Shown here piece by piece: positions 33,766-43,125 of a DNA stretch of 64,000 bases (positions are counted from its first letter, which is position 1; each line of letters starts with the position of its first letter). This stretch comes from Psychrobacillus vulpis. Lineage in GTDB: Bacteria; Bacillota; Bacilli; Bacillales_A; Planococcaceae. A program made the translations under genes and the position numbers. Under the pieces are notes generated by a model. The model saw only the letters and a program-made list of their open reading frames with translations. It was not told the origin of the DNA and searched no databases. Location: NCBI RefSeq assembly GCF_006861825.1, contig NZ_VDGI01000017.1, forward strand, positions 28,869-92,868. The letters are read 5' to 3'.

Positions 33766-35020
33766 ATGAAGACCCCATTTTCTTTCTTCCAAATAAAATA
33801 TAAAAATACGTTGCTGCAATTATATATAAAATACCTGTAATCGAAAATGTATAAGCATAGCCCCAATAGAATCCATATGCCATTACTAGCCCAGTAGATA
33901 TTGCTCCTGTGCTAGCCCAACCGATATTAAATACCATTTGGTTTACCGAGTTTGCAAGCCCTTTGTATTTATCGTGAACTAGATCCATCGCAATCGCACT
34001 TTGTATCGGATTTCCAGCATTCATCAGTGCTTGACGAAGCAAAAAACCAACAGATGCAACTGCAAGTGAATTTGTATATCCTGTGATAAATAAAAAAGGA
34101 ATAGAAAGTAGCTGGAATATCACTAATGCGCGAACTTGACCAACCTGTTTCACAAGTGCAGGACCTAACAACATCGCAACAGCTGTCATAGCAGATCCAA
34201 GTGACAAAACTAGCCCAATATAAGCATTCGATGCGTCAAATCGATTAGAGAAATATAAATTTAAATAAGGAATAACTAATCCAGAGCCTGTTCCTATAAG
34301 CAAATTAGCAAATCCAAACAGCACAATAATCTTAATATTTCGCTTAAAATTACTAGGTAACTCTTTCTCTATTAAGTTTGTAGCTTTCTCTTTTTCCACT
34401 ATATTCTCACTCGGTTTTAACCCGAATAATGGAAAAAGTCCGAATGTGAAAATAACTGCTCCCACTATCAATGCCCACTCTATAGATTCTTGAACAGACA
34501 TACTAGCATACATATGTAGCACGTCCGCTAGTACTCCTCCCCCTAAGCTTCCAATTACACTTGCAATCGTCACCAAAGAAAAGTGAATACTAAACAAATG
34601 CATTCGTTCACTAGCTTTTGAGTTCTCAGCTAAAAAAGGTACACCAGAAACTTGAACAAGTGCCATAAAAAGACCCGTAAAAAAAGCTGCATAGACGATA
34701 GACTGCTCCCCTTCTGAAACACTTCGGTAAAAGAGAGTGAAAGCCGTTATAGTAGTTCCTATAACAATAATCCATTTACGTCCAAAACGATCACTTAAAA
34801 AACCTGCTGGAATAAGCATAATAGCCGTTGCAAGCGAGGTCATGGAGATCACTTTACCGCTTACTGTCTCTGGAAAACCTAGTTCTTTTACATATAGATT
34901 GTACATTACTGAAAATACTCCCATTCCAATTTGGATGAGTATATTTGCAAGCATGAACAATCGTATATTTTTATTAAAAGAAGATATCTTCATTTTCCAA
35001 TCTTGCATCCACTTAATCAT
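33764..35020 (-). CDS. MFS transporter
   Basis: 418 residues, 12 predicted helices, with the MFS loop motif GFLSDRFGRKWI (about 75-86) and a central hydrophilic loop (about 195-225). AGAGG precedes the ATG. Single-gene transcript: a terminator at one end, the repeat array at the other side. The substrate cannot be inferred; multidrug-type exporters look similar. Confidence 0.85.
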   Translation of the reverse strand: MIKWMQDWKMKISSFNKNIRLFMLANILIQIGMGVFSVMYNLYVKELGFPETVSGKVISMTSLATAIMLIPAGFLSDRFGRKWIIVIGTTITAFTLFYRSVSEGEQSIVYAAFFTGLFMALVQVSGVPFLAENSKASERMHLFSIHFSLVTIASVIGSLGGGVLADVLHMYASMSVQESIEWALIVGAVIFTFGLFPLFGLKPSENIVEKEKATNLIEKELPSNFKRNIKIIVLFGFANLLIGTGSGLVIPYLNLYFSNRFDASNAYIGLVLSLGSAMTAVAMLLGPALVKQVGQVRALVIFQLLSIPFLFITGYTNSLAVASVGFLLRQALMNAGNPIQSAIAMDLVHDKYKGLANSVNQMVFNIGWASTGAISTGLVMAYGFYWGYAYTFSITGILYIIAATYFYILFGRKKMGSS

Positions 35021-35126
35021 ACAGGACCTCTTTTTTATTTATTTCGTTTCTCTAAATATACGACTACCGGTAAAAAAGTTCAATAGCAAACATTAGATTA
35101 CATACGCGATTTTAGATTCGAAGCCA

Positions 35127-36270
35127 GGGCACTAAAAAACTGTCTATTTTTTTTGGTAAATACTTTTATATTTCTAGAAAATCGTTGAAAAAGGCGACAC
35201 TCCTGCGGGAGCAGCGTTAGCCGAAGACCCCGCAGCGGAGCGAGGAGGCTAAGGCAACGCCCGTGGAAAGGGAGCCTTTTCAACGATTTTCTTATCTATT
35301 AGGATATTGGACAAGCCCATCTGGCACCTTCGAATGATAGAGACGTTTTCATTTCTAGAAAATCGTTGAAAAAGGCGAACTCCTGCGGGAACATCGTTAG
35401 CCGAAGACCCCACAGCGAAACGAGGAGGCTAAGGCAACGTCCGCGGAAAGGGAGCCTTTTCAACGATTTTCTTATCTATTAGGATATTGGACAAGCCCAT
35501 CTGGAACCTTCAAATGATAGAGACTTTTTCATTTCTAGAAAATCGTTGAAAAAGGCGAAACTCCTGCGGGAACATCGTTAGCCGAAGACCCCACAGCGGA
35601 GCGAGGAGGCTAAGGCAACGCCCGCGGAAAGGGAGCCTTTTCAACGATTTTCTTATCTATTAGGATATTGGACAAGCCCATCTGGCACCTTGGAATGATA
35701 GAGACGTTTTCATTTCTAGAAAATCGTTGAATAAGGCGACACTCCTGCCGGAACAACGTTAGCCGAAGACCCCACAGCGAAACGAGGAGGCTAAGGCAAC
35801 GTCCGCGGAAAGGGAGCCTTTTCAACGATTTTCTTATCTATTGGAATATTAGGCAACCACATCTGGCAACGTCATTTATTAGGACTTCTCAGATAAACAC
35901 TATTTATTTATAGAAACTCGTTGAAAAAGGCGACACTCCTGCGGGAACAACGTTAGTCGAAGACCCCGCAGCGAACGAAGAGACTGAGGCAACGCCCGCG
36001 AAAAGGGAGCCATTTCAACGAATTTCTTATCTATTGGAATATTAGGCAACCACATCTGGCAACGTCATTTATTAGGACTTCTCAGATAAACACTATTTTT
36101 TTATAGAAAATCGTTGAAAAAGGCGACACTCCTGCGGGAACAGCGTTAGCCGAAGACCCCGCAGCGGAGCGAGGAGGCTAAGGCAACGTCCGCGGAAAGG
36201 GAGCCTTTTCAACGATTTTCTTATCTATTCGGTTAATGTACCACGCCGGATATGGACATTTTCAGTGCTC
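35127..36270. mobile_element. Element B with six tandem hairpin units
   Basis: Begins GGGCACTAAAAAACTGTC and ends ACATTTTCAGTGCTC, the ends of MITE-like element B in inverse orientation to the copies near 16 kb and 58 kb. Inside, the foldback unit (AAAATCGTTGAAAAAGGCG ... GGAGCCTTTTCAACGATTTT) is repeated six times, starting at 35178, 35359, 35539, 35720, 35914 and 36107. Spacing is 180-181 bases for the first four units and 193-194 for the last two. No gene is supported; short open frames here are by-products of the GC-rich repeat. Confidence 0.82.
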
Positions 36271-36317
36271 ACTATCGTGCGGGCCAAGCAGGCAACGACA
36301 CAGACACAACTACTTTT

Positions 36318-36360
36318 ACATTTGACCCCAAAGGGTATGACCCTGGAGTCTGGATGTAGA
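36318..36360. repeat. Decayed partial copy of repeat D
   Basis: TACATTTGACCCCAAAGGG followed by CCTGGAGTCTGGATG resembles the 3' half of repeat D at 19233-19351 (about three of four bases equal). The remainder of 36271-36439 has no gene. Confidence 0.45.
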
Positions 36361-36439
36361 AACTCGTGTTGAAATTTATCCACACGTCAAAATTTTATAG
36401 TTTTCCAAGCAACGAAAAAGGGAATATCCCTGCACGTTT

Positions 36440-38179
36440 TTACACGTGCTGAGATACTCCTGCTTGTAATTTATACATTTGTTCATATCGACCTTGTAGT
36501 TGTAGTAACTCTTCATGTGTTCCACTTTCCACAATTTCACCACGATCAAGTACTAAAATACGGTCTGCATTTTTAATAGTAGAAAGTCGATGTGCAATGA
36601 TAAAAGTCGTTCTTCCTTTTTTCAGTACATCCATCGCATGCTGAATTATTTCTTCTGTTTCCGTATCAATATTAGAAGTTGCTTCATCTAAAATAAGAAT
36701 AGCAGGATCAAATGCAAGTGCTCTCGCAAAAGAGACTAACTGTCTTTGACCAGAAGATAATGTGCTACCCTTCTCAATTACGGGTTCATCCAAACCTTTT
36801 TCAAGATTTTTCAACACTCGCTCTCCACCAACTGCATCTAATGCTGCCTCCACTTTCTCACGAGAAATTCGTGGATCGTTTAGACTTACGTTCGACTCAA
36901 TTGTTCCAGAGAATAAATACGGATCTTGCAATACAATTCCCATATGCTCACGAATTGTTTGTCTTGGTAACGTTGTTATATCTACTCCATCAATAAGAAT
37001 CTTCCCTTTAGACGGATCATAGAATCGGAACAATAAGTTCATAATAGAACTTTTACCTGACCCTGTATGACCAACAAGCGCTACCGTTTCTCCTTTATTT
37101 GCAATAAAGTTTAAGTTCTTCAAGACATACTCTTCTTCTTTGTATGCAAAGAAAACATTTTGAAACTCAACATTCCCTTCGTAACGCTCTATTCGTTGAT
37201 CTTCCACTTTCTCTCCTGGCTGATCAAGTAATTTAAATACACGATTTCCAGCCACAAGTGATCGTTCTAATTGTGAGAACTGATTTACGATACCTGTAAT
37301 TGGGTTGAATAATCTTGTCGTATAATCCACGAACGCATAAAGCATACCAGCTGAAACGATTGTATTTGGATCCATCGATTGAAATCCAAAATAAGCGATA
37401 AACATAATGAACATAATCGAGCGTAGTACGCTTACTAAGTTAAACGCTGTAGCCGAATCGAGTACTAGTAGTTTCTTCTGATAGAGATAATGTTCCTCGT
37501 TCATTTCTTCAAATTCACGATCCATTTGTTTTTCTCTTTTAAATGCTTGAATAATGGACATTCCTTGAATCGATTCATTGAGCATTGCATTTAAATCGGC
37601 AATCTTTGTTCGCACAATATGATTATATTTGGAAGCATATTTTCGATATCCAATCATCCAAACATACACGATTGGAACAACAAATAGCGCCATTGCAGCC
37701 ATCTTCGCATCTAAGATGAAAAGTGCTACATAAACACCAGTAATAGAAATAATACTAGTTGCAAACTGAGATAACACTTGCACATATAAGTTACGAATTG
37801 CTTCTGTATCATTTGTTACACGTGCAACCACTTTACCTGCTGGCAAATTATCAAAGTATTGGATTGGCAATGTTTGGATATGTTGAAATACATCATTACG
37901 CAGCTTCTGTACTACTCGATTTGCACCAACTTGTAGATTAATAAACATAAAATATCTAAAAACGGCTGTTACTATTGTTAAACTGAAGAATAGAACCAAT
38001 AGCATTAAAATTGGCTGAATATCAATAGAGCCGTCAGTAATATGCTCATCAATTATTCTTTTAGCAATGAAAGGACCTGATAAATCGGCAAACACTGCAA
38101 TTGTTAAAAAGATTAGTCCAAGGATTATTGGTCTTTTATAAAATAACGCATAATGGTAGAGTCGTTTTCCAGTACTCAT
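36440..38179 (-). CDS. yheH: Heterodimeric ABC multidrug exporter subunit (YheH/BmrD-like)
   Basis: 579 residues: six-helix exporter membrane domain (about 1-320), then the nucleotide-binding domain with Walker A GHTGSGKSS, signature variant LSSGQRQ, and Walker B ILILDEATSNID with the catalytic Glu. Shorter than B. subtilis BmrD (673), lacking the extra N-terminal region. Its ATG overlaps the stop of yheI (ATGA). With YheI it exports drugs; this half supplies the intact catalytic Glu. Confidence 0.92.
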   Translation of the reverse strand: MSTGKRLYHYALFYKRPIILGLIFLTIAVFADLSGPFIAKRIIDEHITDGSIDIQPILMLLVLFFSLTIVTAVFRYFMFINLQVGANRVVQKLRNDVFQHIQTLPIQYFDNLPAGKVVARVTNDTEAIRNLYVQVLSQFATSIISITGVYVALFILDAKMAAMALFVVPIVYVWMIGYRKYASKYNHIVRTKIADLNAMLNESIQGMSIIQAFKREKQMDREFEEMNEEHYLYQKKLLVLDSATAFNLVSVLRSIMFIMFIAYFGFQSMDPNTIVSAGMLYAFVDYTTRLFNPITGIVNQFSQLERSLVAGNRVFKLLDQPGEKVEDQRIERYEGNVEFQNVFFAYKEEEYVLKNLNFIANKGETVALVGHTGSGKSSIMNLLFRFYDPSKGKILIDGVDITTLPRQTIREHMGIVLQDPYLFSGTIESNVSLNDPRISREKVEAALDAVGGERVLKNLEKGLDEPVIEKGSTLSSGQRQLVSFARALAFDPAILILDEATSNIDTETEEIIQHAMDVLKKGRTTFIIAHRLSTIKNADRILVLDRGEIVESGTHEELLQLQGRYEQMYKLQAGVSQHV

Positions 38180-39918
38180 GACGACACCCCCTCAAGCTGT
38201 TGACGATCGTATTGTTCTTTATACCAGCCATTTTGTTCAAGAAGTTCCTCATGGGTCCCTTCTTCAACAATTAACCCTTCATCTAAAACGATAATATGGT
38301 CTGCATGCTGAATACCTGACAATCGATGCGTCGTAATAATTGTTGTCTTCCCACTACGTTCGTTTTGTATATTTTCAATAATTTTCGCTTCTGTTTTTGC
38401 ATCTACTGCAGATAGCGAATCATCTAATAATAATATTTCTGGATTTTTGATAAGTGCACGCGCTATAGACACACGCTGTTTTTGACCACCAGATAATGAA
38501 ACACCTTTTTCTCCAACTAATGTTTCTAGACCCATTGGTAAATTCATCAAATCTTGTTGAAAATGTGCTAAGCGTAATGCATCTTCTAACTCTTCTTCCG
38601 TAGCATCTTCTTTCCCAAAAAGAATGTTTTGACGGATTGTTCTAGAAAATAAAACATGATCTTGAGGAACATACCCGATCCATTCTAAAACTTGGTCCTT
38701 CGTTTGCTCAGAAATAGCTGTCTCTCCTATCGTCAGTTGACCGGATCCAATCGGATATTCCTTTAATAATTGTTTCATAAAGGTTGTTTTTCCTGCACCA
38801 GTTTTCCCGACAATTCCAAGTGTTTGACCTTTTTGAAGGTTCACTCGAATACTTTGAAGATTTTTTACTTGAGATAATGGATATTGGAATCCTACATCTT
38901 CAAATCCTATTGACTTCACATCTTTTAATGGAACTGGTACTGTCGGATCTTTTACGTCCTTCTCATAATCTAATGTTTCATGGACACGATCAAGAGAAGC
39001 GTTTCCTCTTTGCATGACATTGATTAATTCTCCAATTGCGAACATTGGCCAAATTGCCATACCTAAGTAAACGTTAAAGGTGATTAAGTTCCCTACGGAC
39101 ATTTCACCTTTGGATACGAGATAAGCTCCGTAACCTAAAGCAACAACATAACTGATACCTGTTCCGACTTTTGTAATTGGTCCGAACAATGCATCAATTC
39201 GCTCTACTACCATGTTTTTTTCATATACCTCTTCACTCATATCAGCGAACTTTTTTTCATCTGCACGTTCTTGAACGTATGCTCGAATAACTCGAACACC
39301 TGCAATAGACTCTAGCACACGGTCATTCAAATCTCCGAAAGCATCTTGTGCTGTCGTGTATTTTTCATGAATGATTTTCCCTAAATATTTCATAATAAAA
39401 GCTAAAATCGGAATAGGTAAAAGTGCAAAAAATGTAAGCTTCCATGAAATAATGAAACCCATTGCGAGGATGAGTGCAGCCATATACATCGTAGAATCGA
39501 TCAATGTCATAATTCCAAAGCCAGCTGTTGTAGCAACAGCATTTAAGTCATTCGTTGCACGAGCCATTAAATCTCCCGTACGATTTTTTTCATAAAAAGT
39601 CGGGGTCATACTTAAAAACTTTCGATTTAACTTTGTTCGTAATATACGTTCGATTGAAATAGATCCACCAAATAATTGATATTGCCAAACAAAGTTCAAA
39701 CTATATCCGACAATTATCATACCAACAAAGTACAATACATATTGCATTAACAAATCAGATGTCATTTTCCCCAATGTAATCGAATCGATTGCCTTTCCGA
39801 CTAACCATGGTGGCAAGACTTCAAAAGCACTAGCTACAATAAGTAAGCTTACAGCTATCGTATATCGCTTCCAATGGTCTTTAAAAAACCATTTTAATTT
39901 AAATAATACTGAGAACAT
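38176..39918 (-). CDS. yheI: Heterodimeric ABC multidrug exporter subunit (YheI/BmrC-like)
   Basis: 580 residues (B. subtilis BmrC 585). Membrane domain then Walker A GKTGAGKTT, signature LSGGQKQR and Walker B ILLLDDSLSAVD, in which Asp replaces the catalytic Glu. This is the expected degenerate site of asymmetric exporters such as BmrCD. GAGGGG lies 7 bases before the ATG. The operon is preceded by a leader peptide and terminator. Confidence 0.92.
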   Translation of the reverse strand: MFSVLFKLKWFFKDHWKRYTIAVSLLIVASAFEVLPPWLVGKAIDSITLGKMTSDLLMQYVLYFVGMIIVGYSLNFVWQYQLFGGSISIERILRTKLNRKFLSMTPTFYEKNRTGDLMARATNDLNAVATTAGFGIMTLIDSTMYMAALILAMGFIISWKLTFFALLPIPILAFIMKYLGKIIHEKYTTAQDAFGDLNDRVLESIAGVRVIRAYVQERADEKKFADMSEEVYEKNMVVERIDALFGPITKVGTGISYVVALGYGAYLVSKGEMSVGNLITFNVYLGMAIWPMFAIGELINVMQRGNASLDRVHETLDYEKDVKDPTVPVPLKDVKSIGFEDVGFQYPLSQVKNLQSIRVNLQKGQTLGIVGKTGAGKTTFMKQLLKEYPIGSGQLTIGETAISEQTKDQVLEWIGYVPQDHVLFSRTIRQNILFGKEDATEEELEDALRLAHFQQDLMNLPMGLETLVGEKGVSLSGGQKQRVSIARALIKNPEILLLDDSLSAVDAKTEAKIIENIQNERSGKTTIITTHRLSGIQHADHIIVLDEGLIVEEGTHEELLEQNGWYKEQYDRQQLEGVSS

Positions 39919-39960
39919 TTTTTAACCCCTCATTTCTTTTCTCTCTTTATTCATGTTCGG

Positions 39961-40017
39961 CTACCCGCCTTCAAGTGATTCCTTTAACAAAATTTGTTTT
40001 GTTCGTTGAATAAGCAT
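39961..40017 (-). CDS. Possible 18-residue leader peptide before yheI
   Basis: Starts at ATG 40017 with AAGGAG 8 bases upstream and encodes MLIQRTKQILLKESLEGG. The start codon lies in the loop of an inverted repeat (GTTGAAT at 40005-40011 and ATTCAAC at 40018-40024), so folding could control it. It lies after the attenuator terminator and before yheI. Too short to be certain. Confidence 0.4.
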   Translation of the reverse strand: MLIQRTKQILLKESLEGG

Positions 40018-40071
40018 ATTCAACACTCCTTTTCATTCATTTGACACCAAAATATGGAAGTGATTAGACGC

Positions 40072-40144
40072 AAAAAAGCACATTACCAATAGTACGGTAA
40101 TGTGCTTCAAAAATAGACAATACTATAAATCCGAGTTGTCTATT
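40072..40144 (-). promoter_or_regulatory. Transcription attenuator upstream of yheI-yheH
   Basis: Two consecutive hairpins on the minus strand. The first pairs AATAGACAA with TTGTCTATT (40112-40144) and ends in TTTTTG. The second (40072-40107) is a strong intrinsic terminator, AAGCACATTACC with GGTAATGTGCTT followed by TTTTTT. A short translated leader overlaps the first hairpin. In B. subtilis, bmrCD is controlled by ribosome-mediated attenuation through the bmrB leader; this layout is equivalent. Confidence 0.72.
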
Positions 40145-40227
40145 AATAAATCAAATTTTCGTCTGATGGCAGGTATGAACAAATTATTAAATTGTTTGTA
40201 GTATCTTTTAAACGATTCATTTTTCAT
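40123..40227 (-). CDS. Candidate BmrB-like leader peptide
   Basis: A 34-residue frame from ATG 40227 (MKNESFKRYYKQFNNLF ... ends DNSDL) stops inside the loop of the first attenuator hairpin. A second ATG at 40220 in another frame (25 residues, ends at 40143) has better spacing from GGAGG. One of the two is probably the sensing leader peptide; I cannot decide which. Translation of either would place a ribosome on or just before the hairpin. Confidence 0.5.
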   Translation of the reverse strand: MKNESFKRYYKQFNNLFIPAIRRKFDLLIDNSDL

Positions 40228-40259
40228 ACCTCCATTTCTTTAATATTTAGTGTCCCTTA

Positions 40260-40289
40260 ACATTAGCACATAGAAATTTCCATTGTCAA
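40260..40289 (-). promoter_or_regulatory. Promoter of the exporter operon
   Basis: TTGACA (40284-40289) and TAATGT (40260-40265) are 18 bases apart on the minus strand, about 33 bases before the leader peptide start. Confidence 0.65.
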
Positions 40290-40312
40290 TACTTTTTGAA
40301 AAAAATGACTAA

Positions 40313-41470
40313 TTAAACAATATGAACAACTGCGCCAATTATTACACTTAATAATACTACTTTAATCGGTGCCCATTTATACACTACGAGTAAAGTAAAA
40401 GTGATTAACACTAGTACAAAGTCCATTGAACTGTTTACAGCACTTGTAAAAACTGGATCATATAAAGCAGCGAGAAGAATTCCTACAACTGCTGCATTTA
40501 CACCTTTTAGCGTAGCTTGAACTCCTCTTTTCGAGCGGATAATAGACCAAAACGGTAATGTTCCAAGTACTAGAAAAAAGGAAGGTAAAAACATGGCAAC
40601 TACTGCAACAATTGCTCCAAAAGTTCCTGCAGTAACTTGTCCTAAGTAACCAGCTAATGTGAATAGCGGACCCGGAACCGCTTGTGCTGCTCCATAACCA
40701 GCAAGAAATAAATCAGATGAAACATCTACTTCCCGTTGTAGCATCGGTAGAACGACATGACCACCGCCAAAGACAATAGAACCAACACGATAATATGTAT
40801 CGAAAATTGAAAAATATATAGATTGAGTAAAAGGCTTAATAATCGGTAAAAAAATTAATAATGTAAAAAACAACATCCAACTGATTAAACCTGTCTTTTT
40901 ACCAAAAGTAAGCTGCATTTTTGGCGCAGCTATCACTACTTCCTTTTTATAATAAAAAAATCCGAAAAGGCCCGCTGCTATAATAATACCAATTTGTCCA
41001 ATTGCAGTAGGAATAAGTAATGTTAAGATAGCACAAGCTATTCCAATAGAAATTCTAGTTTTGTCTGGAGCAAGTGATTTTTGCATACCAAGTACAGCAT
41101 GCGCCACTACTGCTACAGCAACTATTTTTAGTCCTTTTATCCAACCACTATCAAATGTACCTGTTGATGTTACAAACGTTGCAAATAGCATAAGTATAAT
41201 TACAGATGGCAATGTGAAACCTAACCAAGAAATGATTCCGCCTAATAATCCCCCTCTTAATAATCCTATCGAAATTCCTACTTGAGAAGAAGCGGGGCCA
41301 GGTAAAAATTGACATAACGCAACGATATCTGCAAATAATTTATCATCTAGCCATTTACGTTTCTGTACATATTCTTCACGAAAATAACCAATATGTGCAG
41401 TTGGTCCTCCAAATGATGTTAAACCTAACTTTGTTGCAGCCTTTAAAATTTCTGTATATTTGTTTTTCAT
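40313..41470 (-). CDS. chrA: Chromate transporter family protein (ChrA-like)
   Basis: 385 residues with the two homologous CHR halves of long-chain members: half one has LTSFGGPTAHIGYFREEYV and CQFLPGPASSQVG; half two has GSIVFGGGHVVLPML and AQAVPGPLFTLAGYLG. The proteins export chromate, though many chromosomal members have unproven substrates. GGGGGGAG precedes the ATG. Confidence 0.88.
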   Translation of the reverse strand: MKNKYTEILKAATKLGLTSFGGPTAHIGYFREEYVQKRKWLDDKLFADIVALCQFLPGPASSQVGISIGLLRGGLLGGIISWLGFTLPSVIILMLFATFVTSTGTFDSGWIKGLKIVAVAVVAHAVLGMQKSLAPDKTRISIGIACAILTLLIPTAIGQIGIIIAAGLFGFFYYKKEVVIAAPKMQLTFGKKTGLISWMLFFTLLIFLPIIKPFTQSIYFSIFDTYYRVGSIVFGGGHVVLPMLQREVDVSSDLFLAGYGAAQAVPGPLFTLAGYLGQVTAGTFGAIVAVVAMFLPSFFLVLGTLPFWSIIRSKRGVQATLKGVNAAVVGILLAALYDPVFTSAVNSSMDFVLVLITFTLLVVYKWAPIKVVLLSVIIGAVVHIV

Positions 41471-41661
41471 TTATCTCCCCCCATGATTGTTCAGTTACTA
41501 TTATCATATAAAATTAACTTTTCGTTTAATAAGTTTATGTAAATTCTTATAGTGACGAAACTACCAGGAGAGATGATTAATCATTCCGTTCCAAGAAGAA
41601 AGATTTGTATTTTACTTTACATTATTTTATTATTAAATATAGAAACTATTTTTTAGAAAAC

Positions 41662-41718
41662 AGGAGGTGTACACTTTGTTCTACCCCTCATTCGGGTTAG
41701 GGACAAAGTAATTATTTG
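41662..41718 (+). promoter_or_regulatory. Shine-Dalgarno/hairpin/TTG initiation region
   Basis: A strong AGGAGG (41662-41667) lies 48 bases before the TTG start of the CNNM gene. Between them ACTTTGTTCTACCCC can pair with GGGTTAGGGACAAAGT (41673-41709). Folding would bring the Shine-Dalgarno to about 11 effective bases from TTG. Alternatively the site serves an 11-codon frame starting at TTG 41676 and ending 41711. No stronger site precedes the TTG at 41716. Confidence 0.45.
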
Positions 41719-43059
41719 GACATAGCCATACGATTGACAGCATTTGCTGTCTTAATCGCGTTCACTGCATTTTTCGTTGCGAGTGAATTTGCAATCGTAA
41801 AAGTAAGAACGACAAGAATTGATCAGCTTATTGCTGAAGGAAACAAAAAGGCGATAAATGCGAAAAAGCTCGTCTCGAATTTGGATGAATATTTATCTGC
41901 CTGTCAGCTCGGTATTACCATTACTGCTTTAGGTTTAGGGTGGCTTGGAGAACCGACTGTAGAAGCATTATTACATCCAGCTTTTGAATATTTCGCCCTT
42001 CCGGAGAGTGTTTCCTCCGTACTTTCATTTATCATTGCATTTTCTCTTGTAACGTTCATACACGTAGTTGTAGGTGAATTAACACCAAAAACTTTTGCAA
42101 TTCAAAGAGCAGAAGCAATTACTTTAGCTGTTGCAAAACCTTTGATTCTTTTTGATTACCTTATGTATCCAGTTATTAGAGGGATGAATGGTTCCGCACG
42201 TTTCTTAGCTGTTCGAGTATTTGGTTTAAAATCAGTTTCAGAATCAGAAGTAGCCCATTCAGAAGAAGAGCTTCGTATGATTCTATCTGACAGCTTAAAA
42301 AGCGGAGAAATTAACCAAGCGGAATATAAATATGTAAATAAGATTTTTGAATTTGACGATCGTATTGCAAAAGAAATAATGGTTCCACGAACAGAAATTA
42401 TTTCGATTGATAAAGATCTAACATTAAATGAAGTATTCGAGTTAATAGGTGTAGAACAATATACAAGGTATCCAGTAACAGATGGCGACAAAGACCATAT
42501 TATTGGACTTGTAAATATGAAAAATTTATTAACTGCTTATATAAAAAATCCGGAAAACGGATCTACCCCAGTTATTGATTATATGCAACCGATTATTCGT
42601 GTTATTGAAACAATGCCAATTGCTGATTTATTACTTAAAATTCAGCGTGAAAGAATTCATATGGCTATTTTGATGGACGAATATGGTGGTACGTCTGGAT
42701 TAGTAACGATTGAAGACATTATCGAAGAAATTGTTGGAGATATTCGCGACGAATTCGATACGGACGAAATTCCAGAGGTTCAAAAAATGGGTGACAATCA
42801 TTATATTGTAGACGCCAAAATGCTAATCGAGAACGTAAATGATTTACTTTCCATTGATATTGATGAAGATGATATCGATACAATTGGCGGTTGGTTTATG
42901 ACAAAAAGCTTCGATGCAGTAAAAGGCGAAAAAATGCTAGAACAAGGCTATGAATTTATGGTAAAAGATATTGATGGTCATCATATTCAATATTTAGAAA
43001 TCATGAAAATAGCTCCTGAAGAAGAAGCTTTAGAAAATAACTTATTAACAGAACAATAA
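41716..43059 (+). CDS. CNNM/CorC-family membrane protein (YhdP/MpfA-like)
   Basis: 447 residues: DUF21 membrane domain with N-terminal DIAIRLTAFAVLIAFTAFFVASEFAIVKVRTTRIDQL, two CBS domains (about 215-335, PRTEIISIDKDLTL, MDEYGGTSGLVTIEDIIEEIVG), and the C-terminal CorC/HlyC domain. B. subtilis YhdP (MpfA) acts in magnesium efflux. The TTG start is favoured because a stop lies just upstream in frame and the N terminus matches relatives. See the unusual initiation region. Confidence 0.9.
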   Translation: MDIAIRLTAFAVLIAFTAFFVASEFAIVKVRTTRIDQLIAEGNKKAINAKKLVSNLDEYLSACQLGITITALGLGWLGEPTVEALLHPAFEYFALPESVSSVLSFIIAFSLVTFIHVVVGELTPKTFAIQRAEAITLAVAKPLILFDYLMYPVIRGMNGSARFLAVRVFGLKSVSESEVAHSEEELRMILSDSLKSGEINQAEYKYVNKIFEFDDRIAKEIMVPRTEIISIDKDLTLNEVFELIGVEQYTRYPVTDGDKDHIIGLVNMKNLLTAYIKNPENGSTPVIDYMQPIIRVIETMPIADLLLKIQRERIHMAILMDEYGGTSGLVTIEDIIEEIVGDIRDEFDTDEIPEVQKMGDNHYIVDAKMLIENVNDLLSIDIDEDDIDTIGGWFMTKSFDAVKGEKMLEQGYEFMVKDIDGHHIQYLEIMKIAPEEEALENNLLTEQ

Positions 43060-43063
43060 TTGG

Positions 43064-43091
43064 AAACGACTCTCTATATGGGGGTCGTTTT
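43064..43091 (+). terminator. Terminator after the CNNM gene
   Basis: AAACGACTC pairs with GGGTCGTTT, ending in a T run. It sits inside the longest open frame of the next gene, arguing that that gene starts later (43126). Confidence 0.7.
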
Positions 43092-43125
43092 CGTATGCCT
43101 AAAAATGTTGAAAAGAGGAAAAACT

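Noticed and set aside
35098..35825. Open frames in the tandem array (61 and 71 residues)
   Set aside because: They repeat the same arginine/leucine-rich translation in each unit and have no start signals.
35127..36270. CRISPR array
   Set aside because: Units are about 180 bp and nearly identical throughout; there are no short repeats with unique spacers and no cas genes.
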